A stretch of 64,000 bases of DNA from Bryobacteraceae bacterium (GTDB lineage Bacteria; Acidobacteriota; Terriglobia; Bryobacterales; Bryobacteraceae): the NCBI GenBank assembly GCA_019752335.1, contig JAIEMJ010000030.1:1-64000 (forward strand), read 5' to 3'. How positions within the stretch are numbered: position 1 is the stretch's first letter; each line of letters begins with the position of its first letter. Below are positions 44,299 through 53,327 of the stretch, piece by piece. The translations under genes and the position numbers were made by a program. The notes under the pieces are model-generated. The model was not told where the DNA came from. It saw only the letters and a program-made list of their open reading frames with translations, and searched no databases.

Positions 44299-45129
44299 AT
44301 GCGCCCCGCGAAAAACACATCAGGCCGGGGGGTCTACCGCTGGCTAAGCGAACCCCGCTGGTACCTGTGGGAGGGCGGGTTCCTGCTTGTCGCGCGCGCG
44401 CAAGGCGTGGTTCCGGCCCACGCTCACCATGCGATCCAAATCGTGGTGGCTACGGAAGGCGAGGTGGCCATCGGTAGCCAGGAAGGTGACTGGCGCACAG
44501 GGCAAGGCGTGATTGTCCGGCCTGATGCTGTCCACGCTTTTGATTGCAATGGCGCCATGGGTGCGATGTTGTTCGTGGATCCCGAATCGGCCGAAGGAAG
44601 GTGGCTCGCGAAGTCGCTCACTCGGGAGGTTACCCTTGTTTCCGGCCCGCGCTTGGCATCCGCTGCCCACGAGCTGCGCCAGTTCATCGAACAACCCTTT
44701 GAAAGTATGGAGCCGGGCGAACTGATTCGGCACTGCGTGCAGGCTTTCAGCCCTGGGGCGCCGCCGTCACGCCGCCTGGATCCAAGAGTGACTACCGTGC
44801 TGAACGCGATCCGCGAACGGAATGATCTCCACATATCGCTGGAAGACGCCGCCAGGATGGCGTTCCTTTCGCCCAGTCGTTTCGCGCATCTCTTCAAACA
44901 ACAGGCGGGACTTCCCTTCAGCCGTTACGTATTGTGGCGCAAACTCACGCGCGCCATGGTCGCCATCGCGTCGGAGCAAACGATTTCCGCCGCCGCCCAC
45001 GCCGCCGACTTCGCCGATGCCGCCCACCTGACGCGGACCTTTTACCAAATGGTCGGCATGGCGCCGTCCGTCTTGATGCGAGGAGAATTCGCGGAGCTGC
45101 CTTCGCCTTTCAATAGGGATACCGTTTGA
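44299..45129 (+). CDS. AraC-family transcriptional regulator
   Basis: 276 residues. The N-terminal cupin-like sensing domain shows HAHHAIQIVVATEGEV and GQGVIVRPDAVHAFDC. The C-terminal double helix-turn-helix covers about the last 100 residues (LSLEDAARMAFLS-type first helix, then ISAAAHAADFADAAHLTRTFYQMVGMAPS). The ATG at 44299 follows AGGG closely. The effector is unknown. Adjacent genes do not show a clear target set; the divergent ToxR/TolB-type gene is a candidate. Confidence 0.9.
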   Translation: MRPAKNTSGRGVYRWLSEPRWYLWEGGFLLVARAQGVVPAHAHHAIQIVVATEGEVAIGSQEGDWRTGQGVIVRPDAVHAFDCNGAMGAMLFVDPESAEGRWLAKSLTREVTLVSGPRLASAAHELRQFIEQPFESMEPGELIRHCVQAFSPGAPPSRRLDPRVTTVLNAIRERNDLHISLEDAARMAFLSPSRFAHLFKQQAGLPFSRYVLWRKLTRAMVAIASEQTISAAAHAADFADAAHLTRTFYQMVGMAPSVLMRGEFAELPSPFNRDTV

Positions 45130-45158
45130 AAGACGCCGGGGCCGCTGGCAGCGCACAA

Positions 45159-46127
45159 TCAACGTACCCAGGCCATGCCGTCCGGCCCTTTTCCGGTTTC
45201 GAGACGTCCCGTCACCGTCAGCGTCTGCAAGTCGAAAATGGCTACGTGGTTATCGCCAGACACCGCCACAAAAGCCCGCGTACCGCTTGGATCCATCAGA
45301 ATTCCCTCGGGCGCCTTGCCCACGGCCAGACGCTTCACCACCTTGCGTGTAGCCACATCGAGGACGACTAAGTCGCCGGCGGCTAAGTCCGAAATCAGCG
45401 CTAACTTGCGGTCAAGCGTCAGCTTGAGCCGGTTTGATCGCTTGGTCCCCACGTCAAAGGTCTCGATGAGTTGCTTGTTTTTGAGATCGATAATCGAAAC
45501 GGTGCCGTCCTGGGAATTCGCGCACCACAGTTCCTTGCCGTCGGCCGACACGTCGAATCCTTCCGGCCCCTTGCCGACAGCGATCACGGTCTGATTCATC
45601 GCCGGCGGGCCACTGAAGATAGAAATACTATTCGACGAGATATTCGCGGCATAAATCTCGCTGCCGTCCTTGCTGAGTTCCACCATGTGCGTGGAATTCT
45701 GGCCTGTTCCCAACAACGTATCCAACTTGCCCGTGGCGGGATCGTAGCGCGCCACCAACTTACTCCCCTCAGCGGTAAACCAGATTTTGCCCCCTGAAAC
45801 CGCGATGCCATGCGGACGCTGGAGCGGAGATACGTCGAAGCGCTTCTCCTTTTGCGCGACTAAGTCGACAATCGACAGCGAAGTCCCCGGCGGCCGCGAA
45901 CCGTAGTTGGTGACATAAGCGGTACGGCCATCCACCACCACTTCATGCGGCCCGAGGCCCGTCCCAATGCGGCCCGTCACCTTCCCGGTAGCGGGGTCCA
46001 CAATGGCGAGCGTCGCCTCTTCTTTGTTCAGCACCAGCAAGGCGGGCGAAGGGAGATCAGCGCCGTAAGCGGCAACGGTAAAGAACGCGGCGGCAAAGCG
46101 AAGAGTAAGAAACATGGCTGTTGCCAT
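45159..46127 (-). CDS. YVTN-family beta-propeller secreted protein
   Basis: 322-residue exported protein with a signal peptide ending near YGAD. It contains about seven repeats of the 40-residue YVTN pattern (IVDPATGKVTGRIGTGLGPH, YVTNYG, VIAVGKGPEGFDVSADGKEL, VSIIDLKNKQL, and the last RLETGKGPDGMAWV), predicting a beta-propeller. It is the last gene of the tightly packed seven-gene run and starts 1 base after the preceding stop. Such propellers often bind partners or act as non-catalytic scaffolds; no enzyme motif is seen. Confidence 0.85.
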   Translation of the reverse strand: MATAMFLTLRFAAAFFTVAAYGADLPSPALLVLNKEEATLAIVDPATGKVTGRIGTGLGPHEVVVDGRTAYVTNYGSRPPGTSLSIVDLVAQKEKRFDVSPLQRPHGIAVSGGKIWFTAEGSKLVARYDPATGKLDTLLGTGQNSTHMVELSKDGSEIYAANISSNSISIFSGPPAMNQTVIAVGKGPEGFDVSADGKELWCANSQDGTVSIIDLKNKQLIETFDVGTKRSNRLKLTLDRKLALISDLAAGDLVVLDVATRKVVKRLAVGKAPEGILMDPSGTRAFVAVSGDNHVAIFDLQTLTVTGRLETGKGPDGMAWVR

Positions 46128-46128
46128 C

Positions 46129-47295
46129 TTATCCTAGCCCTAGCCACTCGCGGCACGCCCGGTTCAAGACCGGCAGGGTCTGCCGCTCCGCTCCCAGCGG
46201 AAAATCCGGCGGCGCGATTAACTGCAACTCGTCCATCCCCTCGGCCACGAACAGGTAAGCCGTGTTATTGCGATACTCGGGGTATTTACCCGCCTCTTGC
46301 CACAAATACTGGTAAAAGATCTCCAGATCGACGTAGGAACCCAACATATCCGCTTGCGTCGGGATAGCCGTAGCAGTTTCCTGATCATTGAAAATCAGCA
46401 GACTACTAAACGGCTTCACCTTGTTGCGAATCCCGAAACTGGAAATCAATAGCGACGGTTTCGCGCGGCGAAGAGCCTGTACGCTCGCCCACTCGACAAA
46501 CGTATTGTTCACCAAGAGAGTCCCATTACCCGCCAACAAGGTCGCGCGGACAAACTCGGCCATCACGGGATCTCTGGCGTACTCTTCGTCGCGCGGCGAC
46601 AGCGTCTTCAACTTCTCCCCCAATTGCCGCGGGCCCCGAACTTCCCCACCCTCCGCGATTTTCTGTACTTCTCTCATCAGCCGCTGCCGGTAGGCGAATA
46701 GCTTCTCGTAGCTCAAACGCGTGGCCCGTTCGCTACTCAAACCGGATCCAGCTTCTACCGTCCACGCCGAATAAGTGCCGCGCGACTGCGTACAAAGATC
46801 AGCCAGGCCGCCGGTAAGCCGGGGTACATACTGACTCAGTTCATCCGGCACCGTAAGTCCGACGCGACGCCCTTTACCCTTCAAGCGAGTCCACATCCGG
46901 TCCGGGCCCACCGGCAAATCAGCCGGAGCAATCACCATAATCAGGCGCGGCTTACCTTTGCTGGCAGCTTCCGCGTCGAGCACAGGGTTGATCTGCTCGA
47001 ACATACGCGCAATCACCCGCCGCCACTCTGGATACAGGGGGTTTCGATTCAGAAAGTCAACTTGCTGTAAGGTAAAGCGCCCGCGCGGCCAATTTGCGGG
47101 CGTCACCCCCATCCTGGGCTCGAGTTCCGCAAGCGGCGCAAAGAATCGCTCGGGCGCGCTTTCCAGGTATCTGCCTAGGCGCTCAAAGTAAGCCTGCTCC
47201 GCCGGGAAAAGCGTCTCCCAGGCGTTCAGTTGCTCATTGAAATACGCCGCAAAGGTAACGGGAACCTGCGCGAAATCGAATCGAGGGACCGGCAT
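46129..47295 (-). CDS. Unknown protein in the receptor/ASPIC operon
   Basis: 388 residues from the ATG at 47295, which lies 1 base after the previous stop; a longer frame (47337) would overlap that gene. There is no clear signal peptide, membrane helix or family motif that I recognise. Noted features are an N-terminal helical region (FAAYFNEQLNAWETLFPAEQ), a central segment KPRLIMVIAPADLPVGPDR, and a late segment SLLIFNDQETATAIPTQADM with DLEIFYQYLWQEAGKYPEYR and AYLFVAEGMDEL. The text is consistent with an alpha/beta protein. Its fixed place between the phosphatase-like protein and the propeller argues for a shared pathway. Confidence 0.78.
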   Translation of the reverse strand: MPVPRFDFAQVPVTFAAYFNEQLNAWETLFPAEQAYFERLGRYLESAPERFFAPLAELEPRMGVTPANWPRGRFTLQQVDFLNRNPLYPEWRRVIARMFEQINPVLDAEAASKGKPRLIMVIAPADLPVGPDRMWTRLKGKGRRVGLTVPDELSQYVPRLTGGLADLCTQSRGTYSAWTVEAGSGLSSERATRLSYEKLFAYRQRLMREVQKIAEGGEVRGPRQLGEKLKTLSPRDEEYARDPVMAEFVRATLLAGNGTLLVNNTFVEWASVQALRRAKPSLLISSFGIRNKVKPFSSLLIFNDQETATAIPTQADMLGSYVDLEIFYQYLWQEAGKYPEYRNNTAYLFVAEGMDELQLIAPPDFPLGAERQTLPVLNRACREWLGLG

Positions 47296-47296
47296 T

Positions 47297-48454
47297 TCAG
47301 ACGAGAATTTCTCTGGCGGGTATACCCACCATGCCATCGGCCTTCACGTTCAGCATCGCCGCGGCGGTGGCCGCCACATCGACATGACGAATCGGCTTGT
47401 CCGTCTGTCCTTTCGTCACGCCGACTCCCAAAGCCAGCAACCAGGTATTGCGGCAGGACGGGTCCCCACTGCGATGGTTCAAGAATCCATTGGCTGTATC
47501 CACGTCACCATCGCGCCCGAGTTCTGGCAGCACTAACATAGTCGTCTGGTCTTTATACTTTGGGTTCGTCTGTATCTCGTCCCATAACATACCGGTCAAA
47601 CGATCCGTTCGGGTAATTGCCTGTAGGTAAAGTGAGTAAGATCCCCAATGCGCGACGTCCATGTCCCAGAAATTCACCAGCAAAAGCCGCGGAGCGAACT
47701 CCCGCATCACTTCGCGAGTGATGAAGAACGTAAGTTCGTCGCCTGAAGTTGGCGCTTCCGGACCATTGATATACTCACCCAGTGCTCGAGTCAGCGTCCG
47801 ATGAACCTGCCGGTCGATCTGCCGCCCGCCCTTAAAAATCGTCCAGCCGACCCCCTCGTAGCCCTCCTGCAGAATCGTCTCCAGACGCCGATGCACCGCA
47901 TCCCGATCCGACAAGTCCTCGCGCCGGGGCGTCTTCACGATATCTTTCACGGCGTCCAGCAGCAATTGCTTCGGGAGCACGACATTAGCGCCAAACGGAA
48001 GGCCCAGATCCCGCTGCGAACTCGCACCCATCGACGCAAAGCTCTTGTTCGTCGCGATCACCCAAGCATCCAGTGGACCGGCCTTCGCGCCCCGCCGGAA
48101 GTTCTCAAAAATCGTCGCCGAGGCGGGCGCCTCAAATCCGAAGTCATCTACGCGTTGCCAATTGCCCGTAACAATGCTGGCCGTCGAATTAAAGTGCGAA
48201 AGCACGCCCTGATTCTGGCAGGTCTGATAAAAGAAGCCTTCCGGCCGCAGGGCCGACAAGCGAGGGATGTTACGCAGACCCTCCGGCGCAAAGGTTTCCG
48301 ACGTTCGCACGCCGCCGCCAAAGGTAACCAGGATCACCTTGCGCCCCTTGGCCTGTGCTTGCGCGGCCTGGGCCCAAAGGCTCAACAAGGACGGCGGCAG
48401 AATGCGGTGGGCAATCGAAAGGCCGGCTAATTTCAGGAAGTCCCGCGTCAGCAT
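47297..48454 (-). CDS. Alkaline-phosphatase-superfamily-like secreted protein
   Basis: 385 residues with a Tat-like or Sec leader (LTRDFLKLAGLSIAHRI, like the DUF1501 group). The text VILVTFGGGVRTSETF, LLVNFWDMDVAHWGSYSLY, TTMLVLPELGRDGD and NHRSGDPSCRNTWLLALGVGV follows the order of metal-site segments of the alkaline phosphatase/sulfatase/phosphomutase fold. I cannot assign the nucleophile or prove activity. It starts 2 bases after the stop of the molybdopterin oxidoreductase gene. A hydrolase acting on a sulfated or phosphorylated substrate is a reasonable guess. Confidence 0.7.
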   Translation of the reverse strand: MLTRDFLKLAGLSIAHRILPPSLLSLWAQAAQAQAKGRKVILVTFGGGVRTSETFAPEGLRNIPRLSALRPEGFFYQTCQNQGVLSHFNSTASIVTGNWQRVDDFGFEAPASATIFENFRRGAKAGPLDAWVIATNKSFASMGASSQRDLGLPFGANVVLPKQLLLDAVKDIVKTPRREDLSDRDAVHRRLETILQEGYEGVGWTIFKGGRQIDRQVHRTLTRALGEYINGPEAPTSGDELTFFITREVMREFAPRLLLVNFWDMDVAHWGSYSLYLQAITRTDRLTGMLWDEIQTNPKYKDQTTMLVLPELGRDGDVDTANGFLNHRSGDPSCRNTWLLALGVGVTKGQTDKPIRHVDVAATAAAMLNVKADGMVGIPAREILV

Positions 48455-48456
48455 GG

Positions 48457-49140
48457 CTAATAGTCCAGGATCTCACCGCCGCTGATTTTTCGCTTCACCT
48501 TCCCGCCCAAATCGAGCGGCGTATCGTAGCCCGGAAGAATGCGGCCATCCGGCGAGTAATAAGGTCCAATGTCACATGCCATGCTACCTTTCCCCTCCTC
48601 AACAAACGTAATCGAAGTAATCAACTTAGCTGACTTATATCCGTACCGCGAAGGATCCAGCAGGCGCAGCGGCGCGCCATGTTTGTCCGGCAATGGCTTG
48701 CCAGCTAGATCGAGCACGAAGAGCACATTCTTCTGCAGGAGATCCTCGATGGTGAAATACTCGTACCACTTGTCCGCGCAATCGAAGCGTACCGCTTTGG
48801 CTTTCTTCGTGGGCTTGACGATATCCAGTAGAGACTGCCCTCGAAATCCCGTCCACTTGGCGCGCGCGGACCAACATTGGACACACTTCATCCGCGAACT
48901 TTGCGTCTCTTGCGGCAACGCGCGCAATTGCGCCACCGGGAGTGCTTGTGGTTTCTCCACCAGGCCCCTAACGGCGAGCCGCCAGGTGGCCTGGTTAATG
49001 GGTGGCACAGGGTTGTACCACATCAGTTTCAGCGAGTGTTCATCGGGCTGATCACTCGGCAAAAGTAGCTTCGGTTTGGTGGGATCCGCCGAGGCTTGAG
49101 TGGCCGCCAGGGCGAGTAAGGCTCTACGGTTGAGATGCAT
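48457..49140 (-). CDS. Sulfite-oxidase-like molybdopterin oxidoreductase (MsrP-type)
   Basis: 227 residues from the ATG at 49140; this overlaps the 3' end of the large ASPIC gene by 17 bases. The open frame reaches a TTG at 49146. It has a short exported leader (NRRALLALAATQASA) and the SUOX-family Mo-cofactor domain (TWRLAVRGLVEKP). MKCVQCWSARAKWTG places Cys 86 at the molybdenum-ligand position, with an extra Cys 89. The typical end VKLITSI-type strand and YSPDGRILPGYD also fit. No haem membrane partner is next to it, unlike MsrQ in E. coli. Substrate unknown. Confidence 0.87.
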   Translation of the reverse strand: MHLNRRALLALAATQASADPTKPKLLLPSDQPDEHSLKLMWYNPVPPINQATWRLAVRGLVEKPQALPVAQLRALPQETQSSRMKCVQCWSARAKWTGFRGQSLLDIVKPTKKAKAVRFDCADKWYEYFTIEDLLQKNVLFVLDLAGKPLPDKHGAPLRLLDPSRYGYKSAKLITSITFVEEGKGSMACDIGPYYSPDGRILPGYDTPLDLGGKVKRKISGGEILDY

Positions 49141-52129
49141 TGGCAAGATCCTTCAAGGCTTTCTGGGCAACGGTGCTATCCGGCTTCGCCTCCAGCAGGC
49201 GCTCCATGGCGCGGCGAGCGTCGGACGGGCGCCCCAACTGCAAGTAGATACGCCCGAGATTCAGATACAACTGCTCATCCGCTGGCGCATGGTGAATGCC
49301 CTGCTCCAGCGTTTGGACCGCCTTCTCGCCGTCGCGCTGTTGTAAGTAGAGCACGCCCAGATTGTTCCACGCCGATGAGAGAGTGGGCCTAAGGGCGACC
49401 GCTTGACGCAGTACTTTCTCCGCCTCCACGTAGTTACCTTGCTTGGCCAGGGTGAGGCCCAGCCCTTGATGAGCCTCCGCCGACTGCGGCTCCGCGGCCA
49501 AGGCTTGCCGATAGTAGCCTTCGGCCGGACCAAGACGTCCTAACTTCGCAGCCGCTTGGGCGGCGTTCAAGTAGGCGTATGCCAATCCGGTCTTTGCCAC
49601 CAGGGCTCGTTCGAAGCGTTGCAAAGCAGTGATGAAGTCCTGCTGGGCCATGGCGACGCCGCCGAATTCGTTCCAAGCCTCGGCGGACTGTGGGTCCAGC
49701 CGCAATGCTTCTTCCAGCAGCGGCACAGCCTCGCCCAAGCGCCCAGCTTCGCGATGCACTTGCGCCACCAAGACCAACGTGCGTAAGTTCCCTGGCTGTT
49801 GCCGGAGCACGGCCTGTAAGTAGGGTAAGGCTTGTTCTGGATAACCGCACCACAGTAACGAGGCGCCGAGCTTAAAATAATCCCGGCGAGGTTGCGCCAG
49901 CATCCGGCCGGGATAGGGCAAGGCAGAACGTTGGCTGAGGCGGGATAGGTCGGCTTTCACCTGTGCGGCTTCCGGAAGACGCGCGTATACTTTAACGACG
50001 TGGCCATCGGCGTCGAGTAACATGGGTAAGGGAAACCGCAGGTCCGTACGATACTCGAATAAATAGCGGCGAAAGAGGGTGTAGGCTGCCAAGTGGGGCG
50101 CCGCGTTCTCCGCGGTCAACACGAAGAGTCCTGGGCCCGGTTGAGCTACGGGAAGCGGGACCGCATCCTGCAACCAGGTATCGTGCAAGCGGGGTTCGTT
50201 GTCGCCCGTGGCTTCCCGAGGATTGATCTGGCGCGGCTCGGCAAACACTCTCACCGGCCGAGCATCTTGCCCTTCGACGATTTCGTAAAGCGCCCCGGCG
50301 GCCAGCGGCCGCATGATTTGGCGCGTGCCGCTCGGCCAAATCACTTCGATCTCGCCACCGGTAGCCGCAAAATAGAGCGTCTTGGTGTGCTGCGATAAGT
50401 AGCCTGAACCAGCGGCTACCCACTTCGTCTGCCCATCGAGACGCACGCGCGCGCCGATAGCATCACGATTGGACTTAACGCCAGCCAGGCGCAGCCCAAT
50501 TCTCGGACTCGCCTGCCCACAACGATTCTGGAAAACGCGCAGTTGCGGCGCTAGGCGACTTTTGACAACTAAGTCCAAGCAGCCGTCGCCATCCAGGTCC
50601 AAGGCGGCAAAGGCTCGGGAATCTCCAGCGAAGTTCAGACCTGATTCGCGGGAAGCATCGCGGTACTTATCGCCATCCCGGACGTAGAGAAGATTAGGCT
50701 CGTGGCCATTCCAACTGTAACCCTCGCGAATAAACTGATTGATGGCGTTCCAGCCATTTTCGTATGCCGCATTCGGGCTCGCGGTGGCCGGAGTGCGCGC
50801 CACCACCTGGCGCCAGAAGAAGCCCATTAAGTCAGGCTGTTTTGGCCCGGTGAGCATCCCACAGGTGAGAAACAGCTCGGCGTGGCCGTCTAAGTCGAAA
50901 TCAAGTGCGTCGGCGGACCAACCCCAACGGCCCATTTCGATGCCCAATTGGTTAGCTCCGGCAGCAAACTTACCGTTACCCAAGTTACGATAAAAAGAAT
51001 TTCCCTTCGTATGGCCACGCCAGGCCTCATTGCGTAGGTAAGGAAATGCCTGGCTCGCGACCACCTGTTGCCCAGCCGCGGTATGCATGTTGGCGACATA
51101 GAGATCAGGCTGGCCATCGCCGTTCTGATCAAACCAGCAGGCGCTCATGCCGGGACCGATATCCTCTACGCCGGCCTCAGCCGCCACGTCGCGAAATTTG
51201 CCGCCTTCGTTGCGGTAGAGGTTATTACGGCCAAAGTCATTCGCGACATACAGGCTCGGCCAACCGGAGCCGTCGTAGTCCGCCCAGGCCGGCGCAAAGC
51301 TATACCGATTATTATTCTGCCCCAGCCCCACGGCGTTCGTGACATCCTCGAGAAAGCCGCTGCCATCGGCGTTCAGACGGTTTCGCAGGAGGAAATTCGC
51401 CGGTCCGTTCTGCGCATCGAAGTAAGGGACCGGATAGCGAAACTGCGCCTCGCTCTGGAAGAAAGAGTAAGTGCAGAGATAGAGATCCAACTTACCGTCC
51501 CGGTCATAGTCAGCAGCGGCCATGCCGGTAAACGCGCCCCGCGGCGGACTGGCAAACCGGAAGGCGCCGGGGGCCAAGGCAAATCCGCCTTTTCCGTCAT
51601 TGAGATAAAGCACGGGGCCCGCGCCGCGCAGCACCACTAAGTCTTGGCGGCCGAGATTGCGTAAGTCGAGAAAGAGGGCGCTGGCCGAGTCATCCAGTAA
51701 GTCCACACCCGCCGCGGCCGAGTACTCTTCCAGCTTGTCGCCGCGCCAACGAAACAGGCGATTCGGTAGGCCAGCGGGTTGGCAGACGTAGATCTCGTCG
51801 ACGCCGTCGCCGTCGACGTCACCCACCGCCAATCCTTGGTTGCCGTAAATGTCGATGCCGGTAGCCGGATCCAGCCTAGCCAACCAATAAGGGACGCCCT
51901 TGCTGAGTTGTTCGCTTTGCAGCACCGTTCCGGTGATCTCAGCAAAACGCCCGTCCTGTCGCGGCGGGTAGGACGGCATGGGCGGGTCAATTGGGTATTC
52001 GTCGTGGCCACTTTCGATCAACCCGGCGTAGGCGAAAAAGGGCGGGTCATGCTTGTAATGCACGGTCTCCGCGGCGTCGGCGAGGAGAGGAGCGCACAGG
52101 GGCAAAGCAAGTAAGTCGCGCCGCTTCAT
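49124..52129 (-). CDS. FG-GAP/ASPIC-UnbV protein with thioredoxin-like and TPR domains
   Basis: 1001-residue exported protein, a CRTAC1-like beta-propeller. FG-GAP/VCBS repeats carry Asp-rich loops (DVDGDGVDEIYV, DYDRDGKLDLYL, DQNGDGQPDLYV, DFDLDGHAELFL). The ASPIC/UnbV domain follows (RLAGVKSNRDAIGARVRL to IEVIWPSGTRQIM). A thioredoxin/redoxin-like stretch without a CxxC pair comes next, then about six or seven TPR repeats ending near residue 1000. The loops are calcium-binding in character. It overlaps the TPR gene upstream by 4 bases and the molybdoenzyme gene downstream. A ligand-binding or scaffold role outside the inner membrane is likely. Confidence 0.88.
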   Translation of the reverse strand: MKRRDLLALPLCAPLLADAAETVHYKHDPPFFAYAGLIESGHDEYPIDPPMPSYPPRQDGRFAEITGTVLQSEQLSKGVPYWLARLDPATGIDIYGNQGLAVGDVDGDGVDEIYVCQPAGLPNRLFRWRGDKLEEYSAAAGVDLLDDSASALFLDLRNLGRQDLVVLRGAGPVLYLNDGKGGFALAPGAFRFASPPRGAFTGMAAADYDRDGKLDLYLCTYSFFQSEAQFRYPVPYFDAQNGPANFLLRNRLNADGSGFLEDVTNAVGLGQNNNRYSFAPAWADYDGSGWPSLYVANDFGRNNLYRNEGGKFRDVAAEAGVEDIGPGMSACWFDQNGDGQPDLYVANMHTAAGQQVVASQAFPYLRNEAWRGHTKGNSFYRNLGNGKFAAGANQLGIEMGRWGWSADALDFDLDGHAELFLTCGMLTGPKQPDLMGFFWRQVVARTPATASPNAAYENGWNAINQFIREGYSWNGHEPNLLYVRDGDKYRDASRESGLNFAGDSRAFAALDLDGDGCLDLVVKSRLAPQLRVFQNRCGQASPRIGLRLAGVKSNRDAIGARVRLDGQTKWVAAGSGYLSQHTKTLYFAATGGEIEVIWPSGTRQIMRPLAAGALYEIVEGQDARPVRVFAEPRQINPREATGDNEPRLHDTWLQDAVPLPVAQPGPGLFVLTAENAAPHLAAYTLFRRYLFEYRTDLRFPLPMLLDADGHVVKVYARLPEAAQVKADLSRLSQRSALPYPGRMLAQPRRDYFKLGASLLWCGYPEQALPYLQAVLRQQPGNLRTLVLVAQVHREAGRLGEAVPLLEEALRLDPQSAEAWNEFGGVAMAQQDFITALQRFERALVAKTGLAYAYLNAAQAAAKLGRLGPAEGYYRQALAAEPQSAEAHQGLGLTLAKQGNYVEAEKVLRQAVALRPTLSSAWNNLGVLYLQQRDGEKAVQTLEQGIHHAPADEQLYLNLGRIYLQLGRPSDARRAMERLLEAKPDSTVAQKALKDLANASQP

Positions 52130-53322
52130 TGCATGCCCGCCTTGGGCGTAGCGAGTAACTGCTGATGACGCTGGCGGGCCCGGGCGGCTTGGGCCGGCTG
52201 GCCCAACCGGTCATAGACGCGAGCCAACCGGTAGTGAGTCTCTGGAATGCTCCCGTTCACTGCCACGCTTGCTTGATAGGCTTGTGCAGCGGCGCCGTAG
52301 GCGCGTTCCCGTTCGAGTAGCTGGCCGAGTTCGAAGGAGAACTCCCAGATGCGGGGATCACGGCGTAGGGCCTCTTGTAACAGGAGCTTCGTCTCCGAGT
52401 CTGGCGCGCCGCTGGCTTGCAGAGCACGGGCATAAACGTAAGGCGCAAAGCCATTCTTTCGCTCTCGCTGGTACCAGCTAGCGGCGCGCTCTCGAATCTC
52501 GGATAAGCGATCAGGCACCTGATCCATCATCTTGGCGAGAAAGATGTAGGGCTGGGGAACGGCCGCGTCTAAGTCGATCACTCGCAGAAACCGGCTGGCG
52601 GCGTCGGCGAAGCGCCGCTGAGAATAGTAAGCGACCCCTAAGGCCAGTTCCAGCGCCGGATTCTTGTCGAACTTACTTCGGGCCCCTTCCAGAAAATCTA
52701 CGGCATCAGTGAACTTCCCCTGCCGCAACAAGAATTGACCTAGCTCCTCATGCGCGGCTTCGTCATAGGGAAGTTGCGCAACCTGACGTAGCGCCTCGGG
52801 CGTGTCGCCCACGGCCTCGGCGGCGCGGAGCAAGAGCAGCCGGACCTCGGGCCGGTCCTGGCGGACGATGGCGGCCTGGCCCAGGCGACTCGCCTCCTTC
52901 CACTGCTTGAGCTCAGCATGCAGAAGAGCGGCGCGCAAGGGCGCCGCGGCGTCGGATGCAGGCGAGTCCGCATAGCGGCTTTCCCACTGCGCGGCCAGCG
53001 CGCGTTGGCCGGACTGCGCGTAGTAGAGCGCGAGTTGATGTTGGACGGCGGGCAAGCTAGCACCGGTACTTACGGCTTGACGAGCGGCTACCTCCGCGCG
53101 TTGCGGGAGTTTCAGATGGAAGTAAACCCGCGCTAGCATCGCCTGCGCCGGGGCACTCTTTTCAGCCTCCAGCAGCGTCCGGGCCTGGACGAACTGGCCA
53201 GCAGCGAAGGCCACTTGTGCGGCGTCGGACTGAGCGTAGGCAAGCATGGACACGACGAGAAAAACGGCCACTCCGCTCAGCATACTGCATTGCCGGGCGA
53301 AGTGGCCGATGGTATGAAGCAA
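52126..53322 (-). CDS. TPR-repeat exported protein
   Basis: 398 residues. The hydrophobic N-terminus (MLSGVAVFLVVSMLAYAQ) is a signal peptide, and the true start may be that internal ATG (53283) rather than 53322. The rest is a TPR solenoid (AAGQFVQARTLLEAEKSAPA, ALYYAQSGQRALAAQWESRY, LGQFLLRQGKFTDAVDFLEG, ALGVAYYSQRRFADAASRFL and others). It starts 5 bases after the receptor stop and overlaps the ASPIC/TPR gene by 4 bases. It probably serves as a scaffold for the surface complex. Confidence 0.84.
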   Translation of the reverse strand: MLHTIGHFARQCSMLSGVAVFLVVSMLAYAQSDAAQVAFAAGQFVQARTLLEAEKSAPAQAMLARVYFHLKLPQRAEVAARQAVSTGASLPAVQHQLALYYAQSGQRALAAQWESRYADSPASDAAAPLRAALLHAELKQWKEASRLGQAAIVRQDRPEVRLLLLRAAEAVGDTPEALRQVAQLPYDEAAHEELGQFLLRQGKFTDAVDFLEGARSKFDKNPALELALGVAYYSQRRFADAASRFLRVIDLDAAVPQPYIFLAKMMDQVPDRLSEIRERAASWYQRERKNGFAPYVYARALQASGAPDSETKLLLQEALRRDPRIWEFSFELGQLLERERAYGAAAQAYQASVAVNGSIPETHYRLARVYDRLGQPAQAARARQRHQQLLATPKAGMQ

Positions 53323-53327
53323 GCGGC

